A DNA stretch of 64,000 nucleotides from UBA1206 sp050953105 (GCA_050953105.1 JBMNMA010000004.1:496001-560000), one strand, 5' to 3'. Counted from the stretch's first letter, positions 25,396-34,466 are shown. Made by a program: numbers and translations. The notes: generated from the sequence alone by a model not told the origin.

Positions 25396-25653
25396 GTGAA
25401 GGTTAATCCTGAAATTGTAGAGCAATACCTTACGGGCTTTAAGGATGGGAACGAAGGCGACTTTGACCGTCTTTATGCCTATACCAAGGATTTGCTTTAC
25501 TATCATGTCGAAAGCATAGACGGTGTGTGGAACGTGTTCTTCGCATGGGCTCCCGACGATTACAAATGGCTAACCGTTAAAGCGGGAATAACCCTTGAGT
25601 ACAACGACTCAATAAACAGATGGGTAATTTCAAATCTGTTTTTGGTAAACTGA
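25396..25653 (+). pseudogene. Truncated, chimeric ECF sigma remnant
   Basis: GTG start with GGAGGGG ahead. The first about 35 residues (VNPEIVEQYLTGFKDGNEGD, then FDRLYAYTKDLLY) match the start of the neighbouring sigma factors. After LLYY the sequence turns into an unrelated beta-rich tail (WNVFFAWAPDDYKWL; NRWVISNLFLVN). Sigma regions 2 and 4 are missing, so it cannot act as a sigma factor. Most likely a deletion joined the start of a sigma gene to the end of another gene. Confidence 0.75.
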
Positions 25654-25740
25654 CAAGCAAATAAAACCGGTCGGGTTATAATAGTGTAAATAATTTTAAT
25701 TTATACTCCGAAAAGTCATAGCTTGAAAGATATATTTTAC

Positions 25741-25752
25741 GAAACATGTTTC
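25741..25752. promoter_or_regulatory. Palindrome upstream of the intact sigma gene
   Basis: GAAACATGTTTC, a perfect 12-bp palindrome 22 bases before the start codon; a possible operator. Confidence 0.35.
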
Positions 25753-25774
25753 ATCACAAACGGGAGGACAGACA

Positions 25775-26308
25775 GTGAAGATAGAAAAAGCCACGGTTGA
25801 CAGCCTTATAAGCGGCTTTTACAATGGCAGCCGTGATGATTTTGACGCCCTCTATCGCTACACCAGAGAATTTTTATATATTTACGCATTGACGGTGGTT
25901 GGGGACTCCTATATTGCCGACGACGCCGTTCAGGATGCTTTTATACGGGTTTACCGTTACATAAACAAATACCGCCCCGGCACCAATGGTCTGGCTTGGC
26001 TCATTCAGATTACCAAAAATACCGCCATAAACGCCAAAAACAACCGGGAAAAGGTGGTTATTGTAGATGAAACAAGGCAAAAATCCCCCGTTTATGATCC
26101 CGGAACCATTGCCGAGGATAGGCTTTATGTAGACTACATGCTAAAAAAGCTTACAGAGGGGGAACGGCAGGTGGTAATGCTTCACCTTTTCGGGGAGCTT
26201 GCTGTACGGGAGGTTGCCGAAATACTGGGCGTTCCTGTAACCACCGCCGAATGGCGGTATAAATCGGCTTTAAAAAAGCTGAAAAAAGCAATCGATAGCA
26301 GCAATTAA
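25775..26308 (+). CDS. ECF sigma-70 factor
   Basis: 177 residues, GTG start with CGGGAGG about 8 bases upstream. Region 2 (YIYALTVVGDSYIADDAVQD) and region 4 (LTEGERQVVMLHLFGELA, VAEILGVPVTTAEWRYKSAL) are intact. It directs polymerase to envelope-response promoters. It is followed 27 bases later by a single-pass membrane protein whose cytoplasmic N-terminus probably binds it as anti-sigma. This is the only complete copy of three tandem sigma loci. Confidence 0.92.
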   Translation: MKIEKATVDSLISGFYNGSRDDFDALYRYTREFLYIYALTVVGDSYIADDAVQDAFIRVYRYINKYRPGTNGLAWLIQITKNTAINAKNNREKVVIVDETRQKSPVYDPGTIAEDRLYVDYMLKKLTEGERQVVMLHLFGELAVREVAEILGVPVTTAEWRYKSALKKLKKAIDSSN

Positions 26309-26335
26309 CCTCATGGGCAAACGAGGAGATATGCA

Positions 26336-29300
26336 ATGAACGAATTCGAACTTAAATTAAAACAGGCCATTGAAAAAGAGGCATGCCGACACACCCATTC
26401 GGACAGCGAGCTTGAAAAAATCAAATCGGCCGAAACCGAGCCGGCTAAGTATAAAACAAGCCGAATATATGCCATTGCCGCATCCCTAACCTTTATAATA
26501 CTTGCAGCGGCGGTGGCGGGTATTATATTAAAAGGTAACCCGAACCCTTATCCCGGGCAATCAACCTATTCCGGCGGTTTATACCCCGACAGCTCCGAGA
26601 TAACATATTCGGAAGTCGATATATCCGATATATCGGAAATTTCAGACGATCCGGAAGTGTCCGAAATCTCTGACGAATCAGAAATATCAGAGGTATCGGA
26701 AGTATCAGAAGTTTCGGAAGTATCAGAAGTTTCGGAAGAATCCGAAACCTCTGAGGATATAATCGGAAACACCCTTATTGAACGCCATCCCGAGCTTGAG
26801 TCTTTACCCGAGGGAGCAATATTCAGCTACAAGCCGGATTTCGGCAGCAAACAGGAAGTAAGCTACACCGGCGAACAGGCCGTTTCTGCCTATGATTTTC
26901 TAATTAAACCGCAGGTATGGCAATATAGGAATAAAAACGCAGCAAGTGAGGTTAAAAATGCCAGGGCTATAACCTTTACCGTCGGCAGCCACACCATGAC
27001 GGTTTACGATAACAACTTTATGTGCCTTGATGGCTCTGAATGGTATTTCATTAATGATATTAGCCTGATTGACAAAACCGTAACCCTAAAGGATAATCAT
27101 CCCGGCCTTGTACCTGGCGGCGGACAGAAGTTTGCCATCGCGGCTCAAGGCTTAGGGCAATATGACAACATGGCAAAGCTGGCGGACTTTATATGGGAAA
27201 TTGTTGCGGAAAACGCCTTGGTTTACAAAGCTGATCCTGTGGGATATGCCCTCATTTTCACCGAATCCGACGGATATGTCAGGTTTGACATAACCGGCAA
27301 GGAAAGCTACACGGCATTTGTTTACGGCAACGGCATTATCCGTATAGATTTCAAGGGTAAGACGGACTATTACTCCAAGGGAACCGGCTGCGACCTTGAC
27401 TGGATTTTAACGATAATAACCAAAATCGGCAGGGAAAACTTCTATATGCAAATCGATCGGGCCAACTACAAGAAAGTTATTTATATTGCCGGCGTATGCT
27501 ATGAATATATTTTCTCCAATGTATTTGAGATTTTCGATTACGAGCCTGTGGCTGAGATAAAGGAAATAGGTTATAGTAGCATTTGCGGTCTGACCTATGA
27601 CCTTGATGTGGGTGACACCTGCTACTCCTATCCTTTTGCATCAGTAACCTGCTATTCCTCCGGCGGAGAAAGATGGTATCCCGTTTGCTCCGATAAAAAC
27701 TATGTAAATAGCTGGGACCTGGCGTCAGAGGCCAAAAACTTCTACTACACCCCCGCATACGGCGATTCCAGTGTCAGAATAAACGGTATATATTACGAAG
27801 AGGTTATTCCCATGGATTTAACAGAAGGGGAATACTATGTAACATTCCGGGGGACAAAGTATAAATGCGACACCCTGCTTTATGTCTTGATAGACGGGGT
27901 ATATTACGTCTATCCCTGCTCTATGGAGGTCCACTACACCGGCGGGCCTGATTACGACCCGGTAGCCGACGATTATATCCGGGTTTATAAGCCGGAGAGA
28001 ATAACAGCCCCCAATGTGGACATTACAATTGACGGTGTAAAGTATTTTTACAGCACAAACTTTGACGGTATGCCTGTATTCCTTGTTTCGAAACCCGAAG
28101 TTAAAGGTGGAATTCATTATTACACATTGTTGTACTATAATAAATCAACACAAAAATATGTGGTGGTTAATAAAGATTTAGCCATACCCGGGGGTATTGC
28201 CTCTATTGTTTTATCCTCTGAATATACAATCGAAATAACCGATAATGACGACAAATCTTTACCGGTTACCACCGTATGGAGAATTAACGGGTCGGGCAAG
28301 GTTACAAAACTCAATACCACAAAAAACGGCAACACCTATGCCGAAATTCATCCCGACAAGCTGGATATAACGGGTTATATAATGGTTTATTACGCTAAAA
28401 AAGGGATAACACATGAAATAAGGGGCAGCGCCATGACACAGATATATGCATCAGTAATCGAAGGCGGCAGACTGGCAAAGGCTGACGCATCCGTGGTTAT
28501 ACCCGATAACATACCATGGGTTACCTTTATGGTCCGCTTGGAGGTTGATGATATGATGTATGGATATCCTATTATGAATATTATCTACATGACGGTTTAT
28601 GAAAACGGTTATGTGAAATTTCATATGAGCGACCTGTTAAACAGCAATTATGAGCTTTATTATAATCCTAAAGGTTATGACCTTGAAAAGCTGTTTAATG
28701 CGGAAGAATACCAAAGTGAAACTTGTTTTAAAAACATCCATCCGAAAATAGTTCAAAACGCCCAGACAAATAAACTTAAAATAATTCCCGTTAAAGTTCC
28801 CGGTGCAATGGAAAACTATGTTAAGTCCTACGAAGGCTACCTTGCATTGGTGCTTTACAACACCATGATAGGCGACGGGACATTGGTTAAAGCAAATATT
28901 GACGGTAAAAACCTCGGTGACTATTATGAATTTAATTGTTCGTTAAACAATCTTTCCTTCAACATCAGAGCCTATGACAATGTTTTGGCCTGTAAAGAGG
29001 AAAACGGCGACTGGCAATACTATAACTGGACCGGTCTGGCAGAATATCTGACGAATTTATTCTTAAACGACATAAGTTTATATATTTCGGAAGAAAACAC
29101 CTCCTTTGAAATTAAAGGCGTTAAAATAGCCTATGAGGTCTGGTATGACAAACAGAATGGCTTTGCAATTTCTTCTGCCGACGGCTCAGTTGAGACCGGG
29201 CATTACCATGTATTTCATACCTCTGACGGTGGTAAAACCTGGACTGAAATATACGACGATTTAGAAGTCACAGGGTATATTCAATGCCTTAAAGCCGTTG

Positions 29301-29422
29301 ACCACCAGACCTTGGTGTATGCCGACAGCTACACCAATTTTACGGAATTTATTAAATTATGGCGATTAGATGCAAAAGGCAGAGCGTCTGAAGAAATTAA
29401 ATTCTTCTTTATAATCCCTTAA
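26336..29422 (+). CDS. Giant membrane-anchored anti-sigma-like sensor protein
   Basis: 1028 residues. Short cytoplasmic N-terminus (1-44), one membrane segment (about 45-66), then an acidic Ser/Glu/Val linker (about 92-142). The extracellular part contains repeats beginning LIERHPELE, LKDNHPGLV, YAEIHPDKL and FKNIHPKIV, plus unique beta-rich regions and, near the end, an Asp-box-like SDGGKTWTE. Position right after the sigma gene and the paralogous layout at 23064 argue for an anti-sigma receptor. I know no named family for the HP-repeat. No zinc-finger anti-sigma motif is visible in the first 44 residues. Confidence 0.8.
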   Translation: MNEFELKLKQAIEKEACRHTHSDSELEKIKSAETEPAKYKTSRIYAIAASLTFIILAAAVAGIILKGNPNPYPGQSTYSGGLYPDSSEITYSEVDISDISEISDDPEVSEISDESEISEVSEVSEVSEVSEVSEESETSEDIIGNTLIERHPELESLPEGAIFSYKPDFGSKQEVSYTGEQAVSAYDFLIKPQVWQYRNKNAASEVKNARAITFTVGSHTMTVYDNNFMCLDGSEWYFINDISLIDKTVTLKDNHPGLVPGGGQKFAIAAQGLGQYDNMAKLADFIWEIVAENALVYKADPVGYALIFTESDGYVRFDITGKESYTAFVYGNGIIRIDFKGKTDYYSKGTGCDLDWILTIITKIGRENFYMQIDRANYKKVIYIAGVCYEYIFSNVFEIFDYEPVAEIKEIGYSSICGLTYDLDVGDTCYSYPFASVTCYSSGGERWYPVCSDKNYVNSWDLASEAKNFYYTPAYGDSSVRINGIYYEEVIPMDLTEGEYYVTFRGTKYKCDTLLYVLIDGVYYVYPCSMEVHYTGGPDYDPVADDYIRVYKPERITAPNVDITIDGVKYFYSTNFDGMPVFLVSKPEVKGGIHYYTLLYYNKSTQKYVVVNKDLAIPGGIASIVLSSEYTIEITDNDDKSLPVTTVWRINGSGKVTKLNTTKNGNTYAEIHPDKLDITGYIMVYYAKKGITHEIRGSAMTQIYASVIEGGRLAKADASVVIPDNIPWVTFMVRLEVDDMMYGYPIMNIIYMTVYENGYVKFHMSDLLNSNYELYYNPKGYDLEKLFNAEEYQSETCFKNIHPKIVQNAQTNKLKIIPVKVPGAMENYVKSYEGYLALVLYNTMIGDGTLVKANIDGKNLGDYYEFNCSLNNLSFNIRAYDNVLACKEENGDWQYYNWTGLAEYLTNLFLNDISLYISEENTSFEIKGVKIAYEVWYDKQNGFAISSADGSVETGHYHVFHTSDGGKTWTEIYDDLEVTGYIQCLKAVDHQTLVYADSYTNFTEFIKLWRLDAKGRASEEIKFFFIIP
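26609..26760 (+). repeat. Simple-sequence coding repeat (SEV/SEI linker)
   Basis: Tandem 9-12 base units such as TCGGAAGTATCAGAAGT encode about 50 residues of Ser-Glu-Val/Ile. The tract can expand or contract by slippage, changing the length of the linker next to the membrane. Confidence 0.85.
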
Positions 29423-29534
29423 AGCGGCAATCCATAAAAACATAACAGATAAAAAACCTAATTTCTAACCTTAATATTTTACAGTATGTTTTTCTTTACT
29501 CCTCCTATGCAAAAAAGCCGCATTCCGGCATTTT

Positions 29535-29795
29535 ATGACACATTGCTTCGGAACAAGCTTTTACTGTGTGTCTGATAATTATATGGTGCCGGGGTTTGAA
29601 TATTATATCCCCGAGAAAAAGCGGTTAATTGTATCTAATGAATATCATGAAAACGGCATACTTGGTTACTACTATCAAACCATAGATAATTATATTCTCT
29701 GGTATGTATACGGACCGTGCGAAGGGACGGTAGAGTATTCGGAAGATGCTGCCCTTGATCAATTTCTGTGGCGATTTAACCCCAACGGGGAGTAG
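29535..29795 (+). CDS. Small hypothetical protein or gene fragment
   Basis: 86 residues, rich in Tyr (GFEYYIPEKKRL; GYYYQTIDNYILWYVYG). The frame is open upstream to 29475 without a convincing ribosome site. It may be the end of a decayed extracellular protein like its neighbour rather than a functional gene. Confidence 0.35.
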   Translation: MTHCFGTSFYCVSDNYMVPGFEYYIPEKKRLIVSNEYHENGILGYYYQTIDNYILWYVYGPCEGTVEYSEDAALDQFLWRFNPNGE

Positions 29796-29824
29796 AACCG
29801 ATACAGTTAAAATTATGTATTATG

Positions 29825-29864
29825 CCCAAGAAACCAAAGCCGTCCCCGGCTTTGGTTTCTTGGG
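29825..29864. terminator. Long perfect hairpin
   Basis: CCCAAGAAACCAAAGCCG (29825-29842), loop TCCC, CGGCTTTGGTTTCTTGGG (29847-29864): 18 perfect base pairs, no T run on either side. It may end transcripts or protect a 3' end. The following bases to 30157 hold no gene. Confidence 0.6.
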
Positions 29865-30157
29865 TTGTAATCTTAAAACGTATCGAAAAATATCGTTGTA
29901 AAACAATCCGGCTGCATGAAGTGGGATAGTTAGGTTTTTCAATGCTAGGCAACTGCCTTTATTAATATATAGCCATGGCATATTTCGGCATTTTTAACAA
30001 GACACCACTCGGTAACATTGCTTTCCAATATCTGTAAATTTCCCAAAAATAATTGACTGTTTTTTGCGATTTTGCACAAAATACCCACGTAAAATTAAAA
30101 GCTTGTTCATTTATATATAAAATGTTAAAAAAGGGATTGTTCAAAGTCATAAAAATG

Positions 30158-30186
30158 TTGACAAAGTGATAACGGCATGTTATACT
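30158..30186 (+). promoter_or_regulatory. Consensus sigma-A promoter for surface protein genes
   Basis: TTGACA (30158-30163), 17-base spacer, TATACT (30181-30186), 40 bases before the ATG at 30226. Confidence 0.85.
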
Positions 30187-30225
30187 TTACACAGAAAAAT
30201 TTCTAAAAGTTTAAGGAGAACAAAG

Positions 30226-30972
30226 ATGAAAAAAGTTTTAGCTCTAGTCACCGTCATCTGCCTTGTTGCGGCTTTCCTTGTTGTGCCCGCTGCGGCAGAA
30301 AAGCTCCCCGACACCGAATACAATCTTGTAACCAGTGATTCCGAAGTTACCAAAACCCCCGTTAACGGCATTGAACCCGAAGCTATCTTCGACGACAACG
30401 GCGGTTTAACCGTTAAAGCTGCCGGCGCATGGCCCAGCGTTAAATTGGTTTATAACACACCCGTAACCTTTAAAATTGCCGAAGCTAAGATTAAGGTTAA
30501 ATTCACCCTTGTCGGCAGCGGCACCGTTGGCACCTCCATTCGTATTCACACCGACAACGATGTAACCGAAGGCTCCAAGGGCGACATTTTCATTCATCAG
30601 TTTTTAGAAGGCGTTACCCTTGACACCGCCGGCGATATCAACGTTCCCGGCACTTATGAACTTGAAGTTCCTTTTTCTGAACTTGCTTTCACAGTAGCTA
30701 CCGCCGAAACCGCATATGCCGGCACAGCTCCCTTCAATACCGATGAACTTACCTTTACCGGCATTACCATCTTCACCATCAACGGTGCAGAAGTAGTTAT
30801 CGAAGAGCTTTCAGTTATAGTTGAAGGCGGAGAAATTGTTGATATTTCCGACGAAACATCTGAAGAAACTTCCGAAACCGAAACCCCCTCCACCGGCGAC
30901 AGCGGAATAATTGCTCTTGCAATCATTTCTGTTATCTCTCTCGCAGGCGCTGTAATAGTTAAAAGAAAATAA
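30226..30972 (+). CDS. Surface protein with PSTGD wall-anchor-like tail
   Basis: 248 residues. Start 30226 (MKKVLALVTVICLV) has AAGGAGAAC upstream; a longer frame to 30166 crosses the promoter. Signal peptide about 1-24. A single beta-rich domain (about 25-200) resembles carbohydrate-binding sandwiches, but I cannot name it. An acidic linker leads to PSTGDSG, a hydrophobic helix and VKRK. First of three consecutive surface-protein genes; the last 40 bases of coding sequence nearly match those of the next gene. Strong C-ending codon bias. Confidence 0.78.
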   Translation: MKKVLALVTVICLVAAFLVVPAAAEKLPDTEYNLVTSDSEVTKTPVNGIEPEAIFDDNGGLTVKAAGAWPSVKLVYNTPVTFKIAEAKIKVKFTLVGSGTVGTSIRIHTDNDVTEGSKGDIFIHQFLEGVTLDTAGDINVPGTYELEVPFSELAFTVATAETAYAGTAPFNTDELTFTGITIFTINGAEVVIEELSVIVEGGEIVDISDETSEETSETETPSTGDSGIIALAIISVISLAGAVIVKRK

Positions 30973-31012
30973 TTAAATAAACACCCCCCCAAATGCAGAA
31001 AAGGAGAATGGC

Positions 31013-32287
31013 ATGAAAAAGAGATTATCATTAGTCGTCCTGGCTGCACTTGTTATGGTTATGGCTTGCTTTGCAGGCTTTGCCGCAACAGCTGCAGTTG
31101 CTCCTGCAGACACCACAAAAGACATAGGTATAATGCTTGCTAACAACATTGAATACGAAGGTGTTACCGGCATTCACACCACCGGCAACTTCAACTCTGC
31201 ATGGCGCGCAGCCGCATTGTTTGAACTTGACCCCGCCACCGGCGCTTACATGGTTAAAGCCGTTTACGCAGGCGGAGCAACCGGCCCCGATTGGACTATC
31301 GACGAAAATCAGTTTGTTGTTGAAAGCAACATCGGCAACAACTGGCCTTCTCTTGTAGCAGCCGCTACCGGTACCGAATGGTGGTACGGTTCGAAAAATA
31401 TGCAGGATGTTCCCTATGACGAATGCCCCAACTTCATCAACGACAAGAACAACGCATGGAACAATATAATCAAATCCCTTGTTGTTGGCGACCTTTACAC
31501 CCTCGTAGGCATTGACCTTGAAAACCCCGTTGTCAACGCTAACTATGCTGTTGACGCTAACTATGACTACATAACCCACAACGATGAATATGAAACTTAT
31601 TCCTACCTCACCCCCTATGGTGGAGCAGCCGAAAAGGATCTTGGCATAGCTGTGGGCAAGTCCTACACCAAGAGCGGTATGCTTGAGGACAATTATCCCG
31701 ACACCGATGACGCCGAACTTACCGACGGTATCATCCCCACCGACCCCGGCTACGGCAATGCCCAGCTTACCGGCTTTAACGCCAACTCGCCGGATTACCA
31801 GGCTAACGGTTATGCAGAAGTGGTTATCGACCTTGAAGAAGTAGCCGCAATCACCCGCATCAACATGGTAGTCAGCAACCTTCAGAGCGCCGGCATCGGT
31901 GCTCCTGCGGAAGTTAAATACTTCATCTCCGCTGATAACGACACCTGGACCGAAGTAGGCGTAGGCGCTTATGACGTTGATCCCTTTGAAAAAGACGGTG
32001 ATACCTTTGTAAACGGTAACAAAATTGTTAACAACAGCATCGCTGTTACCGGTTCTGCAAGATATGTTAAAGTTCAGTTTAAGCACTCCACCGGCAATGC
32101 CTGGATGTTCGTAGGCGAAATTCAGGTGTTCGGTGAAGCCGAAGAACCTGCCGAATCCTCGGCTCCCGCTTCTTCTGAGGAAACCTCCACAGGCGGCACC
32201 CCCGGAACCGGCGACAACGGATTCGTTGTTCTTGCAGTAATTGCTGTTATTTCCCTCGCAGGCGCTGTAATAGTTAGAAGAAAATAA
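31013..32287 (+). CDS. Surface protein: shared module, discoidin-like domain, PGTGD tail
   Basis: 424 residues. Signal peptide about 1-28. Residues 37-200 are the module also found at the end of the protein at 6360 (IGIMLANN; ATGPDWTIDENQFVVES; ECPNFINDKN). About 215-380 is an F5/8 type C-like domain (TDDAELTDGI; INMVVSN; ARYVKVQF). Tail: Ser/Glu-rich linker, PGTGDNG, hydrophobic helix, VRRK. AAAGGAGAATGGC precedes the ATG, and the first 75 coding bases are nearly the same as in the following gene, so the two arose by duplication. Confidence 0.82.
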   Translation: MKKRLSLVVLAALVMVMACFAGFAATAAVAPADTTKDIGIMLANNIEYEGVTGIHTTGNFNSAWRAAALFELDPATGAYMVKAVYAGGATGPDWTIDENQFVVESNIGNNWPSLVAAATGTEWWYGSKNMQDVPYDECPNFINDKNNAWNNIIKSLVVGDLYTLVGIDLENPVVNANYAVDANYDYITHNDEYETYSYLTPYGGAAEKDLGIAVGKSYTKSGMLEDNYPDTDDAELTDGIIPTDPGYGNAQLTGFNANSPDYQANGYAEVVIDLEEVAAITRINMVVSNLQSAGIGAPAEVKYFISADNDTWTEVGVGAYDVDPFEKDGDTFVNGNKIVNNSIAVTGSARYVKVQFKHSTGNAWMFVGEIQVFGEAEEPAESSAPASSEETSTGGTPGTGDNGFVVLAVIAVISLAGAVIVRRK

Positions 32288-32332
32288 TTCATATAATTAT
32301 ATAAACCTAATATTACAGGAAAGGAGAATAGC

Positions 32333-33154
32333 ATGAAAAAGAGATTATCATTAACTCTCCTGGCGGCTCTGGTTTTAACTATGGCTTGCTTTGCCGGGTT
32401 TGCCGCCTCGGCGGACGAAGACCCCGTAAACATTGCATTAAACAAAACCTATGAAGCAAACGGCATGTATTTCGATTCTAACACAAACTCGTATTTATGG
32501 CCTGACACCGACAACAAAGAGCTCACAGATGGCATTCTCCCCGAAAGCGCTACATACAACCTTCCCGAATGGATGGGTTTAAATGCCAACACCGAATACT
32601 ATAAAACCAACGGTTTCAGCTCGGTCATTATAGACCTGGGCGAAGTCATGGATATATCTTCGGTGAATATAGTTGTTAACAGCTTTTGGAACTACGGTAT
32701 CGCTCCGGCTTCGGAAATCAAGTATTTCGTGTCAAACGATAACGAAAACTGGACCGAGCTTGGCACCGGCTCCTATGACGTCGACCCCTTTGTAAAAGAC
32801 GGGGAAGAATATGTCAACAAGAATGTTATTGTTAACAACTCCCTTACCGCTGCCGCTTCCGGCAGATACGTAAAGGCTCAGCTCGTCAATGCCACCGGCA
32901 ACGCATGGGTGTTTATCGGCGAATTCCAGGTATTTGGCGCAACTTCCGCCGGCGGTGATGATTCTTCCACCGAAGAACCCACCTCCACCGAGGAACCCGT
33001 TTCTTCTACCCAGCCTTCCGAATCCTCTGCGGCAGCTTCCAGCGAAACGTCTACAGGCGGCACCCCCGTCACCGGAGACACCGGCCTTGTTGCTTTTGCC
33101 ATTTTAGCAGTTGCAGCTCTTGCCGGCGTAGTCGTGGTAAAGAGAAGGAAATAA
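32333..33154 (+). CDS. Surface protein: discoidin-like domain with PVTGD tail
   Basis: 273 residues. Signal peptide about 1-24 (MKKRLSLTLLAALVLTMACF). Residues about 27-200 are one F5/8 type C-like domain, close to that of the preceding protein (SSVNIVVNSFW; GRYVKAQLVN; VFIGEFQVFG). A Ser/Thr/Glu linker leads to PVTGDTG, a hydrophobic helix and VVKRRK. It lacks the first module of its neighbour. Probably wall-attached and sugar-binding. Confidence 0.82.
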   Translation: MKKRLSLTLLAALVLTMACFAGFAASADEDPVNIALNKTYEANGMYFDSNTNSYLWPDTDNKELTDGILPESATYNLPEWMGLNANTEYYKTNGFSSVIIDLGEVMDISSVNIVVNSFWNYGIAPASEIKYFVSNDNENWTELGTGSYDVDPFVKDGEEYVNKNVIVNNSLTAAASGRYVKAQLVNATGNAWVFIGEFQVFGATSAGGDDSSTEEPTSTEEPVSSTQPSESSAAASSETSTGGTPVTGDTGLVAFAILAVAALAGVVVVKRRK

Positions 33155-33175
33155 ATTTAAGCAATAATTACTTTT

Positions 33176-33211
33176 AAAAGCAAAGACGGCCAAAACCGTC
33201 TTTGCTTTTTT
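33176..33211 (+). terminator. Rho-independent terminator
   Basis: AAAAGCAAAGACGG (33176-33189), loop CCAAAA, CCGTCTTTGCTTTT (33196-33209), then T. Perfect 14-bp stem after the surface protein genes. Confidence 0.92.
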
Positions 33212-33214
33212 CTA

Positions 33215-33243
33215 TTGATTTTTTAATATAGCAATGGTATAAT
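33215..33243 (+). promoter_or_regulatory. Predicted sigma-A promoter for the dCMP deaminase operon
   Basis: TTGATT (33215-33220), 17-base spacer, TATAAT (33238-33243), 52 bases before the ATG. Confidence 0.75.
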
Positions 33244-33294
33244 AATTCGACAAAGGAATAACCCAATTAAGATAAATTATACTAAAGGTGAGAC

Positions 33295-33780
33295 ATGGAA
33301 CGGGTATCTAAAATAAACTACTACCTTGACATTGCCCAGACGGTTGCAAAACGGGGAACCTGCCTTAGGCGTAAATTCGGTGCAATAATCGTTAAAAACG
33401 ACTCGATTATATCTACCGGCTATGCCGGAGCGCCGAGGGGAAGGTCCAACTGCTGCGACTTGGGTTACTGCCTTAGGGACAAGCTTAATATCCCCCGTGG
33501 TGAAAGATACGAGCTTTGCCGTTCCGTCCATGCCGAAGCCAACGCCATCATTGCCGCCGCAAGGGAGACAATGATAGGTGCGGATTTGTATCTCGCCTGC
33601 ATAGACCCTAAAACCGGCAACCCCGTTCCGGGAACAAACAGCTGCCAGATGTGTAAGCGGTTGTGCATAAACGCCGGAATAAGCAGAGTCATTGTGCGGG
33701 AAGACGAAGATAATTATACCATTTATAACGTTAACGACTGGGTTGTAAACGACGACAGCTTAGGCTCAATGGGGTATTGA
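33295..33780 (+). CDS. Deoxycytidylate (dCMP) deaminase
   Basis: 161 residues. Zinc site: His and catalytic Glu in SVHAEANAI, two Cys in NSCQMCKRLC. GAIIVKNDSIISTGYAGAP and the RGxxxCC segment are as in ComEB/dCMP deaminases. It makes dUMP for thymidylate synthesis. First gene of a plus-strand group with the lipoprotein, rimI and tsaD. It starts at ATG 33295 after AAAGGTGAG. Confidence 0.92.
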   Translation: MERVSKINYYLDIAQTVAKRGTCLRRKFGAIIVKNDSIISTGYAGAPRGRSNCCDLGYCLRDKLNIPRGERYELCRSVHAEANAIIAAARETMIGADLYLACIDPKTGNPVPGTNSCQMCKRLCINAGISRVIVREDEDNYTIYNVNDWVVNDDSLGSMGY

Positions 33781-33781
33781 T

Positions 33782-34453
33782 ATGCTAAAAAAACTAACCT
33801 CGCTTTTTCTTGTTTTAGGCCTTGCACTGGTCTTTACCGCCTGCTCAAGTGTGGTTGATGTAAAATCAGACGACAAGGGTTTTATTATAGACGATACAGG
33901 CATAGGCTATATTCTGTGCGGCAGGTCGGTAAACGCCCTCAAGGTGGGGGAGGTTTACGCCCGGGACCAATACGGTAACGAATACTGCCGTATCCCCCAT
34001 GAGGAACCGGCAAGGTTTTTATGCGACAACGACAAGGATTTACCCCGGGTTTACAGGGCTGAGGGTGTAGAAGATATAACAATTAAAAATTTCAATCCGG
34101 TGGCCGCTTATCTGTATCTTGAAGGGGAGGTTTCCCTGTATATTGATATGTTCGTGGCTGAGGCAAAATACACCGGTAAAGGGAATAAAGAGGACGACAG
34201 CGAATATACCTATGCCCTCCGGGACGCAATGACCACCCAAGAGCCGGTGCTGCTTACCGCCCCCACGATTAATGACGTTGATTCCGATTATACCGTGTTT
34301 ATCCGCCTGCTTTCCCCGGACTACCCCGGATTGTATTACGAAGTGGTTTTTTGGCGGGACTTCAACGGTGTTAACTATCTTGAGGACCGGTCAACCGGCT
34401 ATTCCTATCTCTGCCCCTACAAGGTAACCGCCAGACTTTGGGGCGAATCGTAA
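33782..34453 (+). CDS. Hypothetical lipoprotein
   Basis: 223 residues. Signal with lipobox LALVFTACSS, Cys at 21. The rest is beta-rich without a family I recognise (IGYILCGRSVNALKVGEVYA near the start; YYEVVFWRDFNG near the end). The start is 1 base after the deaminase stop, so it is co-translated. Confidence 0.8.
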   Translation: MLKKLTSLFLVLGLALVFTACSSVVDVKSDDKGFIIDDTGIGYILCGRSVNALKVGEVYARDQYGNEYCRIPHEEPARFLCDNDKDLPRVYRAEGVEDITIKNFNPVAAYLYLEGEVSLYIDMFVAEAKYTGKGNKEDDSEYTYALRDAMTTQEPVLLTAPTINDVDSDYTVFIRLLSPDYPGLYYEVVFWRDFNGVNYLEDRSTGYSYLCPYKVTARLWGES

Positions 34454-34466
34454 AAGCGGCATTAAT

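Noticed and set aside
31031..32086. Open frame of 351 codons antisense to the 31013 surface protein
   Set aside because: Same codon-bias effect; low-complexity product and no start signals.
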